64,000 nt of DNA from Chitinophagales bacterium (GTDB lineage Bacteria > Bacteroidota > Bacteroidia > Chitinophagales > UBA2359), in contig JAWKLZ010000002.1 in NCBI GenBank assembly GCA_041392475.1, positions 806,001-870,000 on the forward strand, written 5' to 3'. Shown here piece by piece: positions 34,772 through 45,300 of the stretch. The position numbers and the translations under genes are program-made. The notes under the pieces are model-generated. The model was not told where the DNA came from and made no database searches. It worked only from the letters and a program-made list of their open reading frames with translations. The number at the start of each line of letters is the position of its first letter. The stretch's first letter is position 1.

Positions 34772-36583
34772 GTGAACAGTAAAAAAACTTTCAAAAAATA
34801 TACATTCGTTTTACTTCTTTTGGCTTCATGGATGCTCAATACAGTGCAAGCGCAACCCAATCCGCCAAAAATAGATTGTGCCAGTTTCAGCAATTCTATC
34901 ACCAGCGTTGTGTGGGATTATATGCCCAACAACGACTGCAATGGTACAGGTAGTTTTGAAGCTTATGTCATCTATAGTTCGACCACCCCAGCAGGGCCAT
35001 TTGAAGAAATTGCTGCAATTGCTTCTCCTCCGCCTTTTGAATACAATACCAACACTACTGCCCATTATTATTACATGACCATCCGATGTGGTGGACAAGA
35101 ATCTCTGCCTTCTGATACGGTCATCAATCGCCGCCCTGCTCCTCCTAAAATTATTGGGACTACTGTATTACCAGATGGCAGCGTCCAAATTGCTTTTTTA
35201 CCCAGCCCAAACCCAGAAGTATCGGGTTATCTGTTGATTAGAACTCAAAATAATGGACAAAATTTTGAAACAGTCTCCGATGTACCCAGCGCATTGGAGG
35301 ATTTAACCATCATCAATGATACTATTTACATCATTGATACAGGTATAGATGCGAGTATTGCTTCGATTGGGTATCGGTTGCGCTCCTACAGTTGCAGCGA
35401 ATCAGAAAACCCAAGTGTATTGTCCGATACACACTATACCGTTTTTGTGAGTGCAGAAGTAGATCAGTGCAATGATTTGGTGAACCTATCATGGACTCCT
35501 TATATTGGTTGGAACCAAACTATCAATGGCATTGCAGTAGATAGCGTTACGAGTTACACCATTTATACCGACACAGATACCATCGTAGTAGCAGCACCAA
35601 GCACTACTTTTGCTTATTCAATCACTCCAAATACAGCTTCAAAATGTTTTAAAATTGTTGCCAACAATACCACCAATTTAGCTTCCGAATCCAACGAGGT
35701 CTGCATCACCAGAGAAGCAAGCAATCCTCCAACAGATATTTGTTTGAATATCTTGACAATAGATACTCTCAACAATGTCGTAGAATTGGCATGGAACTTA
35801 GACGAAACCGCAGATATTAGTTCTTTGCAGATTTTCAGAGGCAGCAGTCTCACCAACCTGCAAAGTTTGGGCGAAATTCAGGCTGGTGACTCCTTTATCA
35901 GTTTTTTTGACCCTATAAATATCAATCAAGGGCCTTATTTCTATCAGATTGTGCATGTCGATGAATGTAATAGAAGAGTAGAGTCCAATATCGGCAATAC
36001 TATATTTTTGAGTGGGCGCAATCAATTAGACGGCACAAACCTGCTCAATTGGAGTGAATTTAATATTGGCGAAAACTCAACCGTCAATGGCTATACGATT
36101 TACCGAAGCGAAAACACGCCCTTCAAAAATTTCACCCCTATTCAATCAGAGAACAACACTACATTGGACTTCAAAGATGAATTGAACAATGTTGAAAATG
36201 CGGATCTTTCTTATTGCTACTACATTGAAGCACAGTACAACGTAATCTGCAATGACGGAACCGTTAGCAATGAACTTACCCAATCCAACCAAGTTTGCAT
36301 TTCACAATCACCTCGTATATTTGTTCCCAATGCCTTTGCTCCAAATGGGGTAAACAAGGTATTCAAACCTATTTTGAGAAACCCAAATCCAAACGATTAC
36401 CAAATGGTGGTCTTCAATCGTTGGGGAGAACATCTTTTCACAACATCTGATCCTGATGAAGGGTGGAACGGTTACTATCAAGGCAAACTTGCTCCACAGG
36501 GAGTTTATGCGTATTATATCCGTATGCAAACCGAATTGGGTTTTGTATTGGAGCGCAAAGGCACTGTGATGTTGGTGCGTTAG
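34772..36583 (+). CDS. secreted protein with T9SS type B (gliding-motility) sorting domain
   Basis: A 603-residue protein from GTG 34772, which gives an ideal signal peptide (MNSKKTFKKYTFVLLLLASW, ending QAQ). A TTG at 34739 would add 11 residues; no ATG is available before the signal. The body is a chain of fibronectin type III-like modules with paired cysteines and segments such as VEWAWNLDE and LLNWSEFN. The last 85 residues are a type B CTD (FVPNAFAPNGVNKVFKP, VFNRWGEHLF, WNGYYQGKLAPQGVYAYYI), which directs export and surface attachment by T9SS. It starts very close to the M16 pair, so read-through is likely. Confidence 0.88.
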   Translation: MNSKKTFKKYTFVLLLLASWMLNTVQAQPNPPKIDCASFSNSITSVVWDYMPNNDCNGTGSFEAYVIYSSTTPAGPFEEIAAIASPPPFEYNTNTTAHYYYMTIRCGGQESLPSDTVINRRPAPPKIIGTTVLPDGSVQIAFLPSPNPEVSGYLLIRTQNNGQNFETVSDVPSALEDLTIINDTIYIIDTGIDASIASIGYRLRSYSCSESENPSVLSDTHYTVFVSAEVDQCNDLVNLSWTPYIGWNQTINGIAVDSVTSYTIYTDTDTIVVAAPSTTFAYSITPNTASKCFKIVANNTTNLASESNEVCITREASNPPTDICLNILTIDTLNNVVELAWNLDETADISSLQIFRGSSLTNLQSLGEIQAGDSFISFFDPININQGPYFYQIVHVDECNRRVESNIGNTIFLSGRNQLDGTNLLNWSEFNIGENSTVNGYTIYRSENTPFKNFTPIQSENNTTLDFKDELNNVENADLSYCYYIEAQYNVICNDGTVSNELTQSNQVCISQSPRIFVPNAFAPNGVNKVFKPILRNPNPNDYQMVVFNRWGEHLFTTSDPDEGWNGYYQGKLAPQGVYAYYIRMQTELGFVLERKGTVMLVR

Positions 36584-36610
36584 TTAGCACCAATGAGTGT
36601 TAATAGGAGG

Positions 36611-36679
36611 CATTTGAAGTTTATACTCGAAAATACTGGGTAGTAAAATCCATTTTTTATCAAGAAGAAACTTCAAATG
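36611..36679. repeat. 12-bp inverted repeat with 45-nt spacer
   Basis: CATTTGAAGTTT (36611-36622) and AAACTTCAAATG (36668-36679) are exact complements. The spacer is AT-rich without clear structure. It lies between the CTD protein and the next lipoprotein gene. Confidence 0.55.
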
Positions 36680-36754
36680 TCTTGAGTCATGTTCGATACT
36701 GAGCCATTTTTTAGTATATTTCCTTCCATTCCCAACCAAAATATCCAATCTACA

Positions 36755-37570
36755 ATGTTGAAATCGACCTATATTACTTCTTTTCTAATGACCATATTTT
36801 TTTTATTGACAATTGCTTGTCAAACAAATACATCTCATGAAGTAGAAACTTCAACGCAGGCCACAGCTTCAACCTTCAAAAACCCCGCAGCGCCTGACTT
36901 CAATATGGCTGAATCGGACGAAAAAGCCATTGAAGTTGCAGATGAAGTGATGGCTGCAATGGGCGGGCGAGCGAATTGGGATGCCATTCATTTCCTTAAA
37001 TGGAACTTTTTTGGACGGAGAACTTTACTTTGGGACAAAAAAACGGGCAATGTACGCATAGAGATTCCCGAAGACAGCTTGAAGCTGTTGGTGAATGTGC
37101 AGACCAAAGAGGGTAAGGCCACGCAAAAAGGAAATGTGGTAAGCGATCCTACGGTATTGAAGGAATTGATGCGAAAAGCCTACGAAACTTGGGTAAACGA
37201 TTCTTATTGGTTGGTGATGCCCTTCAAATTGAAAGACAGTGGAGTGACATTGAAGTACAAAGGAACAGGCATAACCGAAGATGAGAAAGAAGCCTCTATT
37301 CTCCAATTGACCTTCAATGAGGTAGGGGTTACACCTGAAAACAAATATTTGGTTTATATAGACAAATCCTCCAATCTGGTCAGCCAATGGGCTTTCTACC
37401 AAAAAGCGAGTGATGATTCGGCTCGGTTTACAACTCCGTGGAAAGATTATCAACCTTACGGCAACATCCTATTGAGTGGCGATAGAGGTAAAAATAAATT
37501 GTCTGATATTGCCGTCTTTGAAGAGTTGCCCAAAGGAGTATTTGAGAATTTTGAGGTGGAAATACCTTGA
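36755..37570 (+). CDS. lipoprotein, DUF6503-like
   Basis: A 271-residue protein from ATG 36755; an upstream in-frame ATG at 36689 would bury the signal peptide. The lipobox is LTIAC. The mature part has VADEVMAAMGGRANWDAIHFLKW, WDKKTGNVRIEI, YWLVMPFKLKDSGVTLKY and YLVYIDKSSNLVSQWAFY, an all-beta pattern like LolA/LolB or DUF6503 outer-membrane lipoproteins. Function unknown. Its stop is 2 bp from the convergent porZ stop, so no terminator separates them. Confidence 0.75.
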   Translation: MLKSTYITSFLMTIFFLLTIACQTNTSHEVETSTQATASTFKNPAAPDFNMAESDEKAIEVADEVMAAMGGRANWDAIHFLKWNFFGRRTLLWDKKTGNVRIEIPEDSLKLLVNVQTKEGKATQKGNVVSDPTVLKELMRKAYETWVNDSYWLVMPFKLKDSGVTLKYKGTGITEDEKEASILQLTFNEVGVTPENKYLVYIDKSSNLVSQWAFYQKASDDSARFTTPWKDYQPYGNILLSGDRGKNKLSDIAVFEELPKGVFENFEVEIP

Positions 37571-37572
37571 AA

Positions 37573-39933
37573 TCAATTTACTATCAACAACTTCGCTACA
37601 TTGGTATCCGTGCCATCTTCACTGCTGCTAAAAATCAAATAAACACCTGTTGCTGCTTTTCTGCCCGTATAGTCACGTCCATCCCAAACGGCTTGGCCAC
37701 CTAATGCACGGGTTTCATACATCAAGTTTCCGCCAATATCAGTGATTTTCACAACTGCATTTTGGGCCAAACCTTTAATCGCAATCGGGCCAGCATATTC
37801 AGGACGCACAGGATTGGGGTAGGCGACAACTTCAGTATGCGTACTTTCTGCTCCAATGGCATCCCCTTTATAAGAAACAACTCCCAAATTTGTCCCAAAA
37901 AATACTTCGCCATTTTTGTCATTGATAGCAATTGAAGTAATCGAATTGGAGAGTAAAGGGCTATTTTCGGTGGTAAAGCGTTGAATCTGTTCCGTTCCGT
38001 CCGATGACATTAAGAAAACGCCATTGTCTGTTCCAAACCACTTTCGGTTTGCCCCATCTACTGCAATCGCCCGCACATTTTCAGTTCCGAGCAACAAAGC
38101 ACCAAAGCCATCTACTTCCAAAATAGGCTGAACCGCTTGACAATTGCCTTCTTGTATGCTCACAGGATCACAGGTATAATAGACTGCTCCTTTGTCGGTT
38201 CCTACCCACATCCAACCTTCCAAATCTCTGGCTACTGCAAAAACGGTATTGCTGATAATGCGTCCATTGTTTTGTAATAAATGCAAGTAAAAATCATCTT
38301 CGGAGTTTGCCAAATCAGGACCATGGTTGAAGACCAAAATACCTCTCGCTTTCATTGCCACCCATTTTTGATCATACCCATCAATATTCATTCTAATAAC
38401 TTCTCTTTCAGGCCCAAGGTCAATGTTGTCTTCGTCAGAAGGACCAAAAGCATACCATTCTCCAGCAGATGTTTGAACAGAAATAGGCTTGGGTGCGCCA
38501 AAGTTGCTAATCCACATATTTTGCTGACTGTCAAAGTCTATACCGCTGATTCGGTAGCGTGCGCTACTAATATCAGGAATCATGTATTGAATGCTGCTGT
38601 TGCTATCGTCATAAACCGTAAAATTTTCGTAGTCGTATTCTACCAATCCACCGCCAAAAGAAGCCAAATAGATTTTTGGAAGAGAAGGGTGTTTTTTGGC
38701 ATAGATGAAATCTATCAAAACATTGGGATTTAGAGACGGACTGGAAGATTCACTAAATCGAGTCCACTCTCCCATATTACTGCGGTGATAAAAACCTAAC
38801 TTTAGATACCGTGGTCCCCATGTAGGAGAGGCTCCTCCAGGCATAACAAACAAATCGTCGTTCAAAACTTCTAAACCAAACACATCGCTTGAGAATGGGC
38901 CTTCAGGAAAAACAGATTGAACATTATTGTCGGGACTATCGGGCATTATATGATGCAAGCCAAACCAAAAGTCAATTGTCCAGATACTACCATCTTCATC
39001 AAGAGCAGACTCATATATATTTCGAATCTTGCCGCCATAATTGCCAATTACCCGCACTTCCTCATTGTCTTCAAATACAGCGATTCGTCCAAAGTTGCCA
39101 TCTGCTTGAGCCGTCAAAATCAATTTACCTTGATTGACCCTCAATGCACGAGGTTTATATTGTTCGTCAAAGTATTGCGGCATCCACTCCCCTTCTTCAT
39201 ATCGAAAAAGTGTACCTTCTTGGACAGCATAAAAACGACCATTTCGATAAGCAACAGCTGTTGCCGACGTATTTGGAATCAACGCTTCATGGTTTTCCAA
39301 TACCCAATTATTGAAGTTGGTTAAACTACCGCTGGTAAGTGATGCTTTGTAAATTCCATCTTCGGTAGCCGCCATGATTACCCCGTCTCCTACTGCCACT
39401 TGATAGACTTCAACCTGTGAACCTTGCTGACCAATGATATAAGTATCTTTGATTTCTGCTTTCAGAATATCCAAATACACAATACCAAAACCACAAGATA
39501 AATAGGCAAAATCTCCTTCCACCAATACATGGTTGATGGTTTTTCCATTCAGAATGTTGGCACGTTTTATATCCGAAACATTCACGATTTTACCTTCTAT
39601 GGGCATCAAATCCACATTTGCATTGTCGTAAGCAATAATAAGAGTCTTAGTAGGCTCATAGTAGCCCAGACTCTTGATATTCAAATCACTCAAGCCATCT
39701 ACAGGCGAAAAAGTATGGATAGAATTTTCAGTAGGGTCTAAAGAATACAGTGAAGTTCGTGTACCAACATATACTTTATCACCGGCTAAAATCATGGTCT
39801 GACCACTCTCGTAAGATAAATAAGCACGCCAAGTACCTAAAGGTCGGTCTTGTGCCTGCAAACAGTTCGTCCATAAAAGTAGTATTGAAAGGAATAAATT
39901 GAAGATATGTACGAGTAAATACTTGTTGTTCAT
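37573..39933 (-). CDS. porZ: type IX secretion system protein PorZ
   Basis: A 786-residue exported protein (signal peptide ending CLQAQ, about residue 28). It opens with PLGTWRAYLSYESGQTMILA and carries two seven-blade propellers with repeated blades (VYVGTRTSLYSLDP, WVGTDKGAVYYT, KWFGTDNGVFLMS, VFFGTNLGVVSYKG). The C-terminus has AYPNPVRPEYAGPI and VKITDIGGNLMYETRALG, a CTD-like sheet that in PorZ stays on the surface. In Porphyromonas PorZ works with PorU, PorV and PorQ in the surface attachment complex that delivers anionic LPS to cargo. The cargo-type CTDs elsewhere in the window fit an active T9SS. Confidence 0.9.
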   Translation of the reverse strand: MNNKYLLVHIFNLFLSILLLWTNCLQAQDRPLGTWRAYLSYESGQTMILAGDKVYVGTRTSLYSLDPTENSIHTFSPVDGLSDLNIKSLGYYEPTKTLIIAYDNANVDLMPIEGKIVNVSDIKRANILNGKTINHVLVEGDFAYLSCGFGIVYLDILKAEIKDTYIIGQQGSQVEVYQVAVGDGVIMAATEDGIYKASLTSGSLTNFNNWVLENHEALIPNTSATAVAYRNGRFYAVQEGTLFRYEEGEWMPQYFDEQYKPRALRVNQGKLILTAQADGNFGRIAVFEDNEEVRVIGNYGGKIRNIYESALDEDGSIWTIDFWFGLHHIMPDSPDNNVQSVFPEGPFSSDVFGLEVLNDDLFVMPGGASPTWGPRYLKLGFYHRSNMGEWTRFSESSSPSLNPNVLIDFIYAKKHPSLPKIYLASFGGGLVEYDYENFTVYDDSNSSIQYMIPDISSARYRISGIDFDSQQNMWISNFGAPKPISVQTSAGEWYAFGPSDEDNIDLGPEREVIRMNIDGYDQKWVAMKARGILVFNHGPDLANSEDDFYLHLLQNNGRIISNTVFAVARDLEGWMWVGTDKGAVYYTCDPVSIQEGNCQAVQPILEVDGFGALLLGTENVRAIAVDGANRKWFGTDNGVFLMSSDGTEQIQRFTTENSPLLSNSITSIAINDKNGEVFFGTNLGVVSYKGDAIGAESTHTEVVAYPNPVRPEYAGPIAIKGLAQNAVVKITDIGGNLMYETRALGGQAVWDGRDYTGRKAATGVYLIFSSSEDGTDTNVAKLLIVN

Positions 39934-40250
39934 TCGATACGAAATTTTTTATCGTGTTCTGCTGTTTGGTTGTTAACGTAACAACAAGGGTTAAGGGTTG
40001 GTTATGTCGGCTCATTTACCAAATCCTTCTTAGAAAGGAATGTAAGAATTAAAATGAAAGAGGAACGCAAATTAATAATACCCTTTTAAAATTCATCGGA
40101 TGAAAGCCAATGTTAAGTCGCTATAAACCATAAACTTTGAAGCCTTTATCCGATGAATAAAAAAAAAAATTGTAAACTTATTTTTGAAGCGTTCCAAAAC
40201 TACTAGATTTTGGACAGGGGAGCAAAGTCCAAAAAACTACTTCTTTCGTC
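39934..40250. other. 317-bp gap between porZ and panB
   Basis: No gene is seen. It holds the inverted repeat at 40091-40158 and the porZ 5' leader, in which no exact TAnnTTTG element was found on the minus strand. The panB transcript must end here, but no hairpin with a T-run in the panB direction is present. Confidence 0.6.
40091..40158. repeat. 11-bp inverted repeat with 46-nt spacer
   Basis: ATTCATCGGAT (40091-40101) and ATCCGATGAAT (40148-40158) are exact complements, the right arm being followed by a long A-run. The pairing resembles the 36611-36679 repeat in arm and spacer length, but the sequences are unrelated. Confidence 0.55.
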
Positions 40251-41072
40251 TTAATACTGCTCCTTATCATTCGGAAAATCACCTGATTTTACATCTTCAA
40301 TATAATTTCCGACAGCACCTTTGATGTCTTCAAAAAGATTGAGGTAACGACGCAAAAAACGTGGTGAAAAATCAACGGTAATACCCAGCATATCGTGTAG
40401 CACCAGCACTTGACCGTCCACATGACCTCCTCCTCCAATACCAATGGCAGGAATAGACACCGCTTCGGCTACTTTCTTGCCCAGTTCAGCAGGAATTTTT
40501 TCGAGCACAAGTCCAAAGCAACCTGTTTTCTCCAATAGTTTTGCATCCTTGAGCAACTGTTCCGCTTCATCTCGTTTTTTAGCCCTCACCGCATACGTGC
40601 CAAATTTATAAATCGATTGGGGAGTCAGTCCCAAATGCCCCATCACAGGAACACCTGCTGACAAGATACGCTCTATAGAATCTTTGATTTCTTTGCCGCC
40701 TTCCATTTTGATGGCATGTGCGCCCGATTCTTTCATGATTCGAACTGCCGAACTCAAGGCTTTTTTGGAGTCACCCTGATAAGAACCAAAAGGCAAATCC
40801 ACGACAACCAACGCCCTTTTGACTGCTTTTACCACAGCCGAAGCGTGGTAAATCATTTGGTCGAGAGTGATGGGCAGCGTTGTTTCGTGTCCTGCCATGA
40901 CGTTTGAAGCAGAATCACCAACCAATATGATGTCAACACCTGCGGCATCTACGATTCTGGCAAGTGAATAATCATAGGCAGTAAGCATCGAAATTTTTTC
41001 GCCTACTTCCTTCATTGCCAACAGTGTATTGGTGGTCACTCGCTTTGTTTGTATTTTTCTATGAACAGACAT
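40251..41072 (-). CDS. panB: 3-methyl-2-oxobutanoate hydroxymethyltransferase
   Basis: A 273-residue enzyme that transfers a hydroxymethyl group from methylene-tetrahydrofolate to ketoisovalerate, the first committed step to pantothenate. Signatures are MLTAYDYSLARIVDAAGVD, ILVGDSASNVMAGHETTLP (metal-binding Asp), VVDLPFGSY, IKMEGGKEI, GHLGLTPQSIYKFGTYAV and GHVDGQVLVLHDMLG. The usual GIGAGPHCDGQ is GIGGGGHVDGQ here, a conservative change near the active site. Length is normal. No other pan genes are adjacent. Confidence 0.96.
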   Translation of the reverse strand: MSVHRKIQTKRVTTNTLLAMKEVGEKISMLTAYDYSLARIVDAAGVDIILVGDSASNVMAGHETTLPITLDQMIYHASAVVKAVKRALVVVDLPFGSYQGDSKKALSSAVRIMKESGAHAIKMEGGKEIKDSIERILSAGVPVMGHLGLTPQSIYKFGTYAVRAKKRDEAEQLLKDAKLLEKTGCFGLVLEKIPAELGKKVAEAVSIPAIGIGGGGHVDGQVLVLHDMLGITVDFSPRFLRRYLNLFEDIKGAVGNYIEDVKSGDFPNDKEQY

Positions 41073-41187
41073 TCTATAATTATTAAAGGGTTATATTGCG
41101 GTATTGCGGTTGTGTTAGGCAGTTTACCAAACCATTGATTAACCAATTTTAACAAGTTTAGGCGATAAAGAATCTTTAGAATCCTAC

Positions 41188-41195
41188 TATCTTTG
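41188..41195 (+). promoter_or_regulatory. -7 element before the DUF4249-like gene
   Basis: TATCTTTG fits TAnnTTTG exactly, about 110 bp before the ATG at 41306. No -33 box stands at the right distance, so this is a weaker call. Confidence 0.4.
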
Positions 41196-41305
41196 TATAA
41201 ATTGCATACATTTGGCTTGCAGAGTATAACAACTTTGCAGCCTTTTATCATTTCAGTTTGTAAACGTAAATCAACACAAAGTAATTAAAAAATCCTTCTT
41301 TTGAT

Positions 41306-42370
41306 ATGAAAAAATTGTTTGTCCCTTTTATCTTGACCCTAATTTTGGGCATTGCAGCTTGTTCTACCGACTTTGATGTAACTTCTGATTGGAAAGAAAT
41401 TACGATTGTATATGGCTTACTAAATCCAAAAGATGATGTACAGTACATCCGTATTCAAAAAGCTTTTTTGAGTGAAAATACAAGTGCCTTAGAATTGGCA
41501 CAAGTAGGTGATTCTCTTTACCATCAAACTGGCGTAGAGGCATTGAGTGCCTCTCTTGAAGAAATCCGAATATCCAATGGTAGTGAAATAGTCGCTAAAA
41601 CGATTCCGCTTCAAAGGGTAAGTGGTAATGATGAGGGTATTGTCAAGGATGAAGGTATATTTGCGACTGACCCCTATTTTCTATACAAAACAAATGTTGT
41701 GCTCGACCAAAATCGCATATACCGCTTGATTGTGAATACTCCTGCGGGCAATGTGGTGAGCAGTACTACTAATATGGTGAAAGATTTTACTGTTTCTCGT
41801 CCAAATCCTGATATTTCGGTTAGTTTTTTGAGTGATTATAACCTTTTTTGGGTTCCTGCCGAAAATGCGGCTATTTATGATGTGGATGTTTACTTCAATT
41901 ACACCGAAACACGCAACGTGAATGGACAAGATGTGACTGAACAAAAACGCATCAAATGGGATGCACTTACCAATGGACAAGAAGATCAACTTGCCAGCAC
42001 TGGAGGTTCAATCAAGGTAGAATTGAAATCAGATCGCTTCTTGAATTTCTTGGCCAATAATATTGAAGCAGATGCTGATGTCGTTGAGCGAGTGGTGGGC
42101 AAACTTGACTTTGTGATTTGGGCTGGCTCAGAGGATTTTCTGACCTTCAATCAAGTAGCTCTTGCCCAATTTGGTATTACTTCGAGTCAAGCACAACCTA
42201 CTTATACCAATGTAGAGAATGGTATAGGTTTGTTCACTTCTCGGTATCGAAAAGACATTAATGATGTATCGCTCTTAGGAACAACGATTGATTTGATTGC
42301 GTGTGGTGATGTGACAGGGAATTTAGGATTTTCTCGTGACCCTGACAACCCTAATCCAAATTGTCAGTAA
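41306..42370 (+). CDS. DUF4249-like lipoprotein
   Basis: A 354-residue protein with a lipoprotein signal (lipobox IAAC, Cys19). The mature part is all-beta and starts DWKEITIVYGLLNPKDDVQYIRIQKAFL, the pattern of DUF4249 proteins, which often accompany TonB-dependent receptors; none is present here. A midpart resembles a single Ig-like domain (YNLFWVPAENAAIYDVDVYFNYTE). Its last 20 bp overlap the convergent kinase/LRR gene, with no space for a terminator. Confidence 0.75.
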   Translation: MKKLFVPFILTLILGIAACSTDFDVTSDWKEITIVYGLLNPKDDVQYIRIQKAFLSENTSALELAQVGDSLYHQTGVEALSASLEEIRISNGSEIVAKTIPLQRVSGNDEGIVKDEGIFATDPYFLYKTNVVLDQNRIYRLIVNTPAGNVVSSTTNMVKDFTVSRPNPDISVSFLSDYNLFWVPAENAAIYDVDVYFNYTETRNVNGQDVTEQKRIKWDALTNGQEDQLASTGGSIKVELKSDRFLNFLANNIEADADVVERVVGKLDFVIWAGSEDFLTFNQVALAQFGITSSQAQPTYTNVENGIGLFTSRYRKDINDVSLLGTTIDLIACGDVTGNLGFSRDPDNPNPNCQ

Positions 42371-45300
42371 TTGCTTCTTTTCCAAGGCAATCAACATTTT
42401 TCAAATTGACGAGTTTTTCGATTGGATCCATATCAGTAACAGCTGTTCCTTCACACTTCAATGTTTGTAAATTGCGAAGGTTGCTGATAGGTGCGAAACT
42501 GGTAATCTGTGTATTGGCCGTTGCCAACTTTTGAAGGTTTACCAAACCTATGACTGCTTCAATATTTGTGATAGCTGTATTAGAACAGTTCAAATCTTGT
42601 AGATTGGTTAGATTGCGAATAGGATCTAATTTGTTGATGCGTGTACTATTGCATTGAAGATTTGTTAACTTCATCAGTTTTTGTAATCCATTGAGGCTAT
42701 TTACCTGTGATTTAGAAATATCCAATCGCTCTAAGTTGGTCAGGGATTGAAGGGGAGTCAAATCACTGATTTGTGTTTTGGAACAATTTAACTCCTTTAA
42801 ACTCATTAATTTCGCAAGTGGCTTTAAATCACTCACCAATGTATTGTAGCTTTTGAGGTATTCGAGATTGGTCAAAGACTGAAGAGGACTAATGTCGTTG
42901 ATTTGTGTATTTTGAACATACAGCACTCTCAAGTTTTGAAGATTTCGCAAGGCTTCTAAGGTATTGACAGGTGTATTGTAGCAATGAAGTTCCTTCAGAT
43001 TGGTTAAATTCTCAAGCGGTTTTAGTTGGTTTATAGAGGTTTTGTAGCAATGAAGCGTGTGTAACTGCTCTAGATTTGCAATTGGGGTTAAATCACTTAT
43101 CTGGGTATTGTAGCAGTAGAGTTCCTGCAAATTTACAAGACCTGCAATAGGATCGAGTTTACTGATAGCCGTTTTTGGAATCTGCAGTTTTTTCAAGTTT
43201 TGCAGTTTGGATAAAGACTCTATGTTTTCGACTGCCGTACTGATTGCATACAATTCCTCTAATTGCGTCAGACTTTCGATTGGCTCAAGGTCTTTGATTT
43301 GTGTATTAGAAAAATCTATCGTTTTGAGTTTTCGGAGGTTTACAATAGGATCTAAGTTGTTGATAAGTGTATTGGAACAATCCAAAACAACCAATTCTTT
43401 GAGGTGTTTCAAGGGCTCCAAACTTTTGATAGGTGTATTGTAGCAGCCCAACCGTTGAAGGTTGATCATATTGCTCAGTGGGTCGAGTGTTTTGATGTTT
43501 GTGTCGTAACAATACAATTCTTGAAGCTCAAAAATAGCTTTTAGATCTTGGGTTGATGGCTCATTTTGAAAACCTATTCTTTTCTGAAATACTTCTTGCC
43601 ACTCTTTGTCCAATTCTTTCCACCAATTAGCATTGAAGCTTTCTCCATGTTCGGCATAAGATTTGGCTTCGAGTACTTCTTTATCATTGGGTTTGACCTT
43701 CAAAATGCCATTGTAGTAGCGTACAGCTTTATGGTAATGTCCATTTTCTATCAGCCCATCTGCTACTTCCATAAATTTACCATAATCATCAAGGGTAATT
43801 CTGGGAAGTGGCTCTTCTCTGTTCACAAAATACAAGATGGTGGCCAATAATAATACGATGGAAGCAGCCATTGCCCATTGCAGTCTGCGTTTTTTGTGCA
43901 ATATTGCAGGATCTACTTCCTCTAAGTCTGCTAAGAAATCCTCTATTTCTTGATACCTTTCGGCAGCCTTCATTGAGATGCCTCTATTGACCGCATGGCT
44001 CGTTTTCTCGCTGATTTCGGCATTGAGGTCTTTTAGCACCGCCACATTTTTGTAGTATCGGTCGAATGCGCTCACAGGTCTTGCGCCAATCAGGGCATAG
44101 TATAATGTAGCTGATAAGGAATAAACATCGGAGTAATTTCCCAAACGCATTTCGGTGGAATACTGCTCTAAAGGAGCAAATCCTATTGCTTGGGAATGGT
44201 TATTGTTCGGAAATTTTTCTTTGTTGATGCCCAAACCGACCAAAATGGCTTGTTTGGAACGGGTAATGATGATGTTGGATGGTCGAATGTCTTTATGTAA
44301 AATCCCTTCGTCGTGTAGCGCAATCAAGCCCTCTGCAATTTGACGGGTATAAACCAATCCTTCTATTTCAGAAACGGGTCCTTTTTTATCAATGCGTTCT
44401 TCGAGTGATTGACCTTCAACATAGTCTGTTACCAAATAAACCGTATTGTTTTCTTCAATTACATCTTGCACCTTGACGATGCTTGGGTGGTTGATTCTGG
44501 CGAGTTTGCGTCCTTCTTCTGCAAAATCTTTTCGGAATGAATTGTAGTCATCGAGAGAGAGCGACAACAATACAACATTGTTGTCTTCATTTCTCGCACA
44601 ATAGCCAGGTAAAAACAATTCTTTGATGACCAATCGAGAATTGAGACTCAGCATAGTAGCTTGATAGGTAATGCCAAAACCGCCATGTCCCATTACTTTG
44701 TCAATGCGGTATTTGCCATCTAATAGGCGAGTGCCACTGGGGAGTGCAGATTGATTTTGTACGTTGTTTTTGTTGGTAATTCCTGCAATAAACGCTTCCA
44801 TTGTCTGGTAGCGGTTTTCTACCTTTACTGCCATTCCCTTCAATACGGCTTGATTAGTGGCATCCGAAATGGAATCGTTGATGTGTTTAGGAGGTGTTAA
44901 ATCTTCGTGTTGTCTATTGATGGCACTGCTGGGATGTTCGCCAATCAAACAAAAGTAAAGGGTTGCAGCGATTCCATATACATCAGAATAAGGTCCTGAA
45001 TCGTCTTTTTTAGTGTATTGAGCAATGTACTGCTCCATAGAAGCGTAGTTGGGAGCCTGAACACCTGTATCTTCTGTTGGTTGTACAAATTGTCCAGTCA
45101 TTCCCATACCTACCAATACAGGTTTACCTTCTTTGGTAATCAATATATTGGAAGGACGAATATCTTTGTGTAAAAGTTCTTTTTCGTGTACCTGCTTGAG
45201 TGCATTGGCTATTTGGCGAATATACAATAGTGCTTCTTCTTCTGCTAAACCATCACGTTCGAAGACATAGGTTTCAAGGGTTTGGTCTTCCACATAATCC

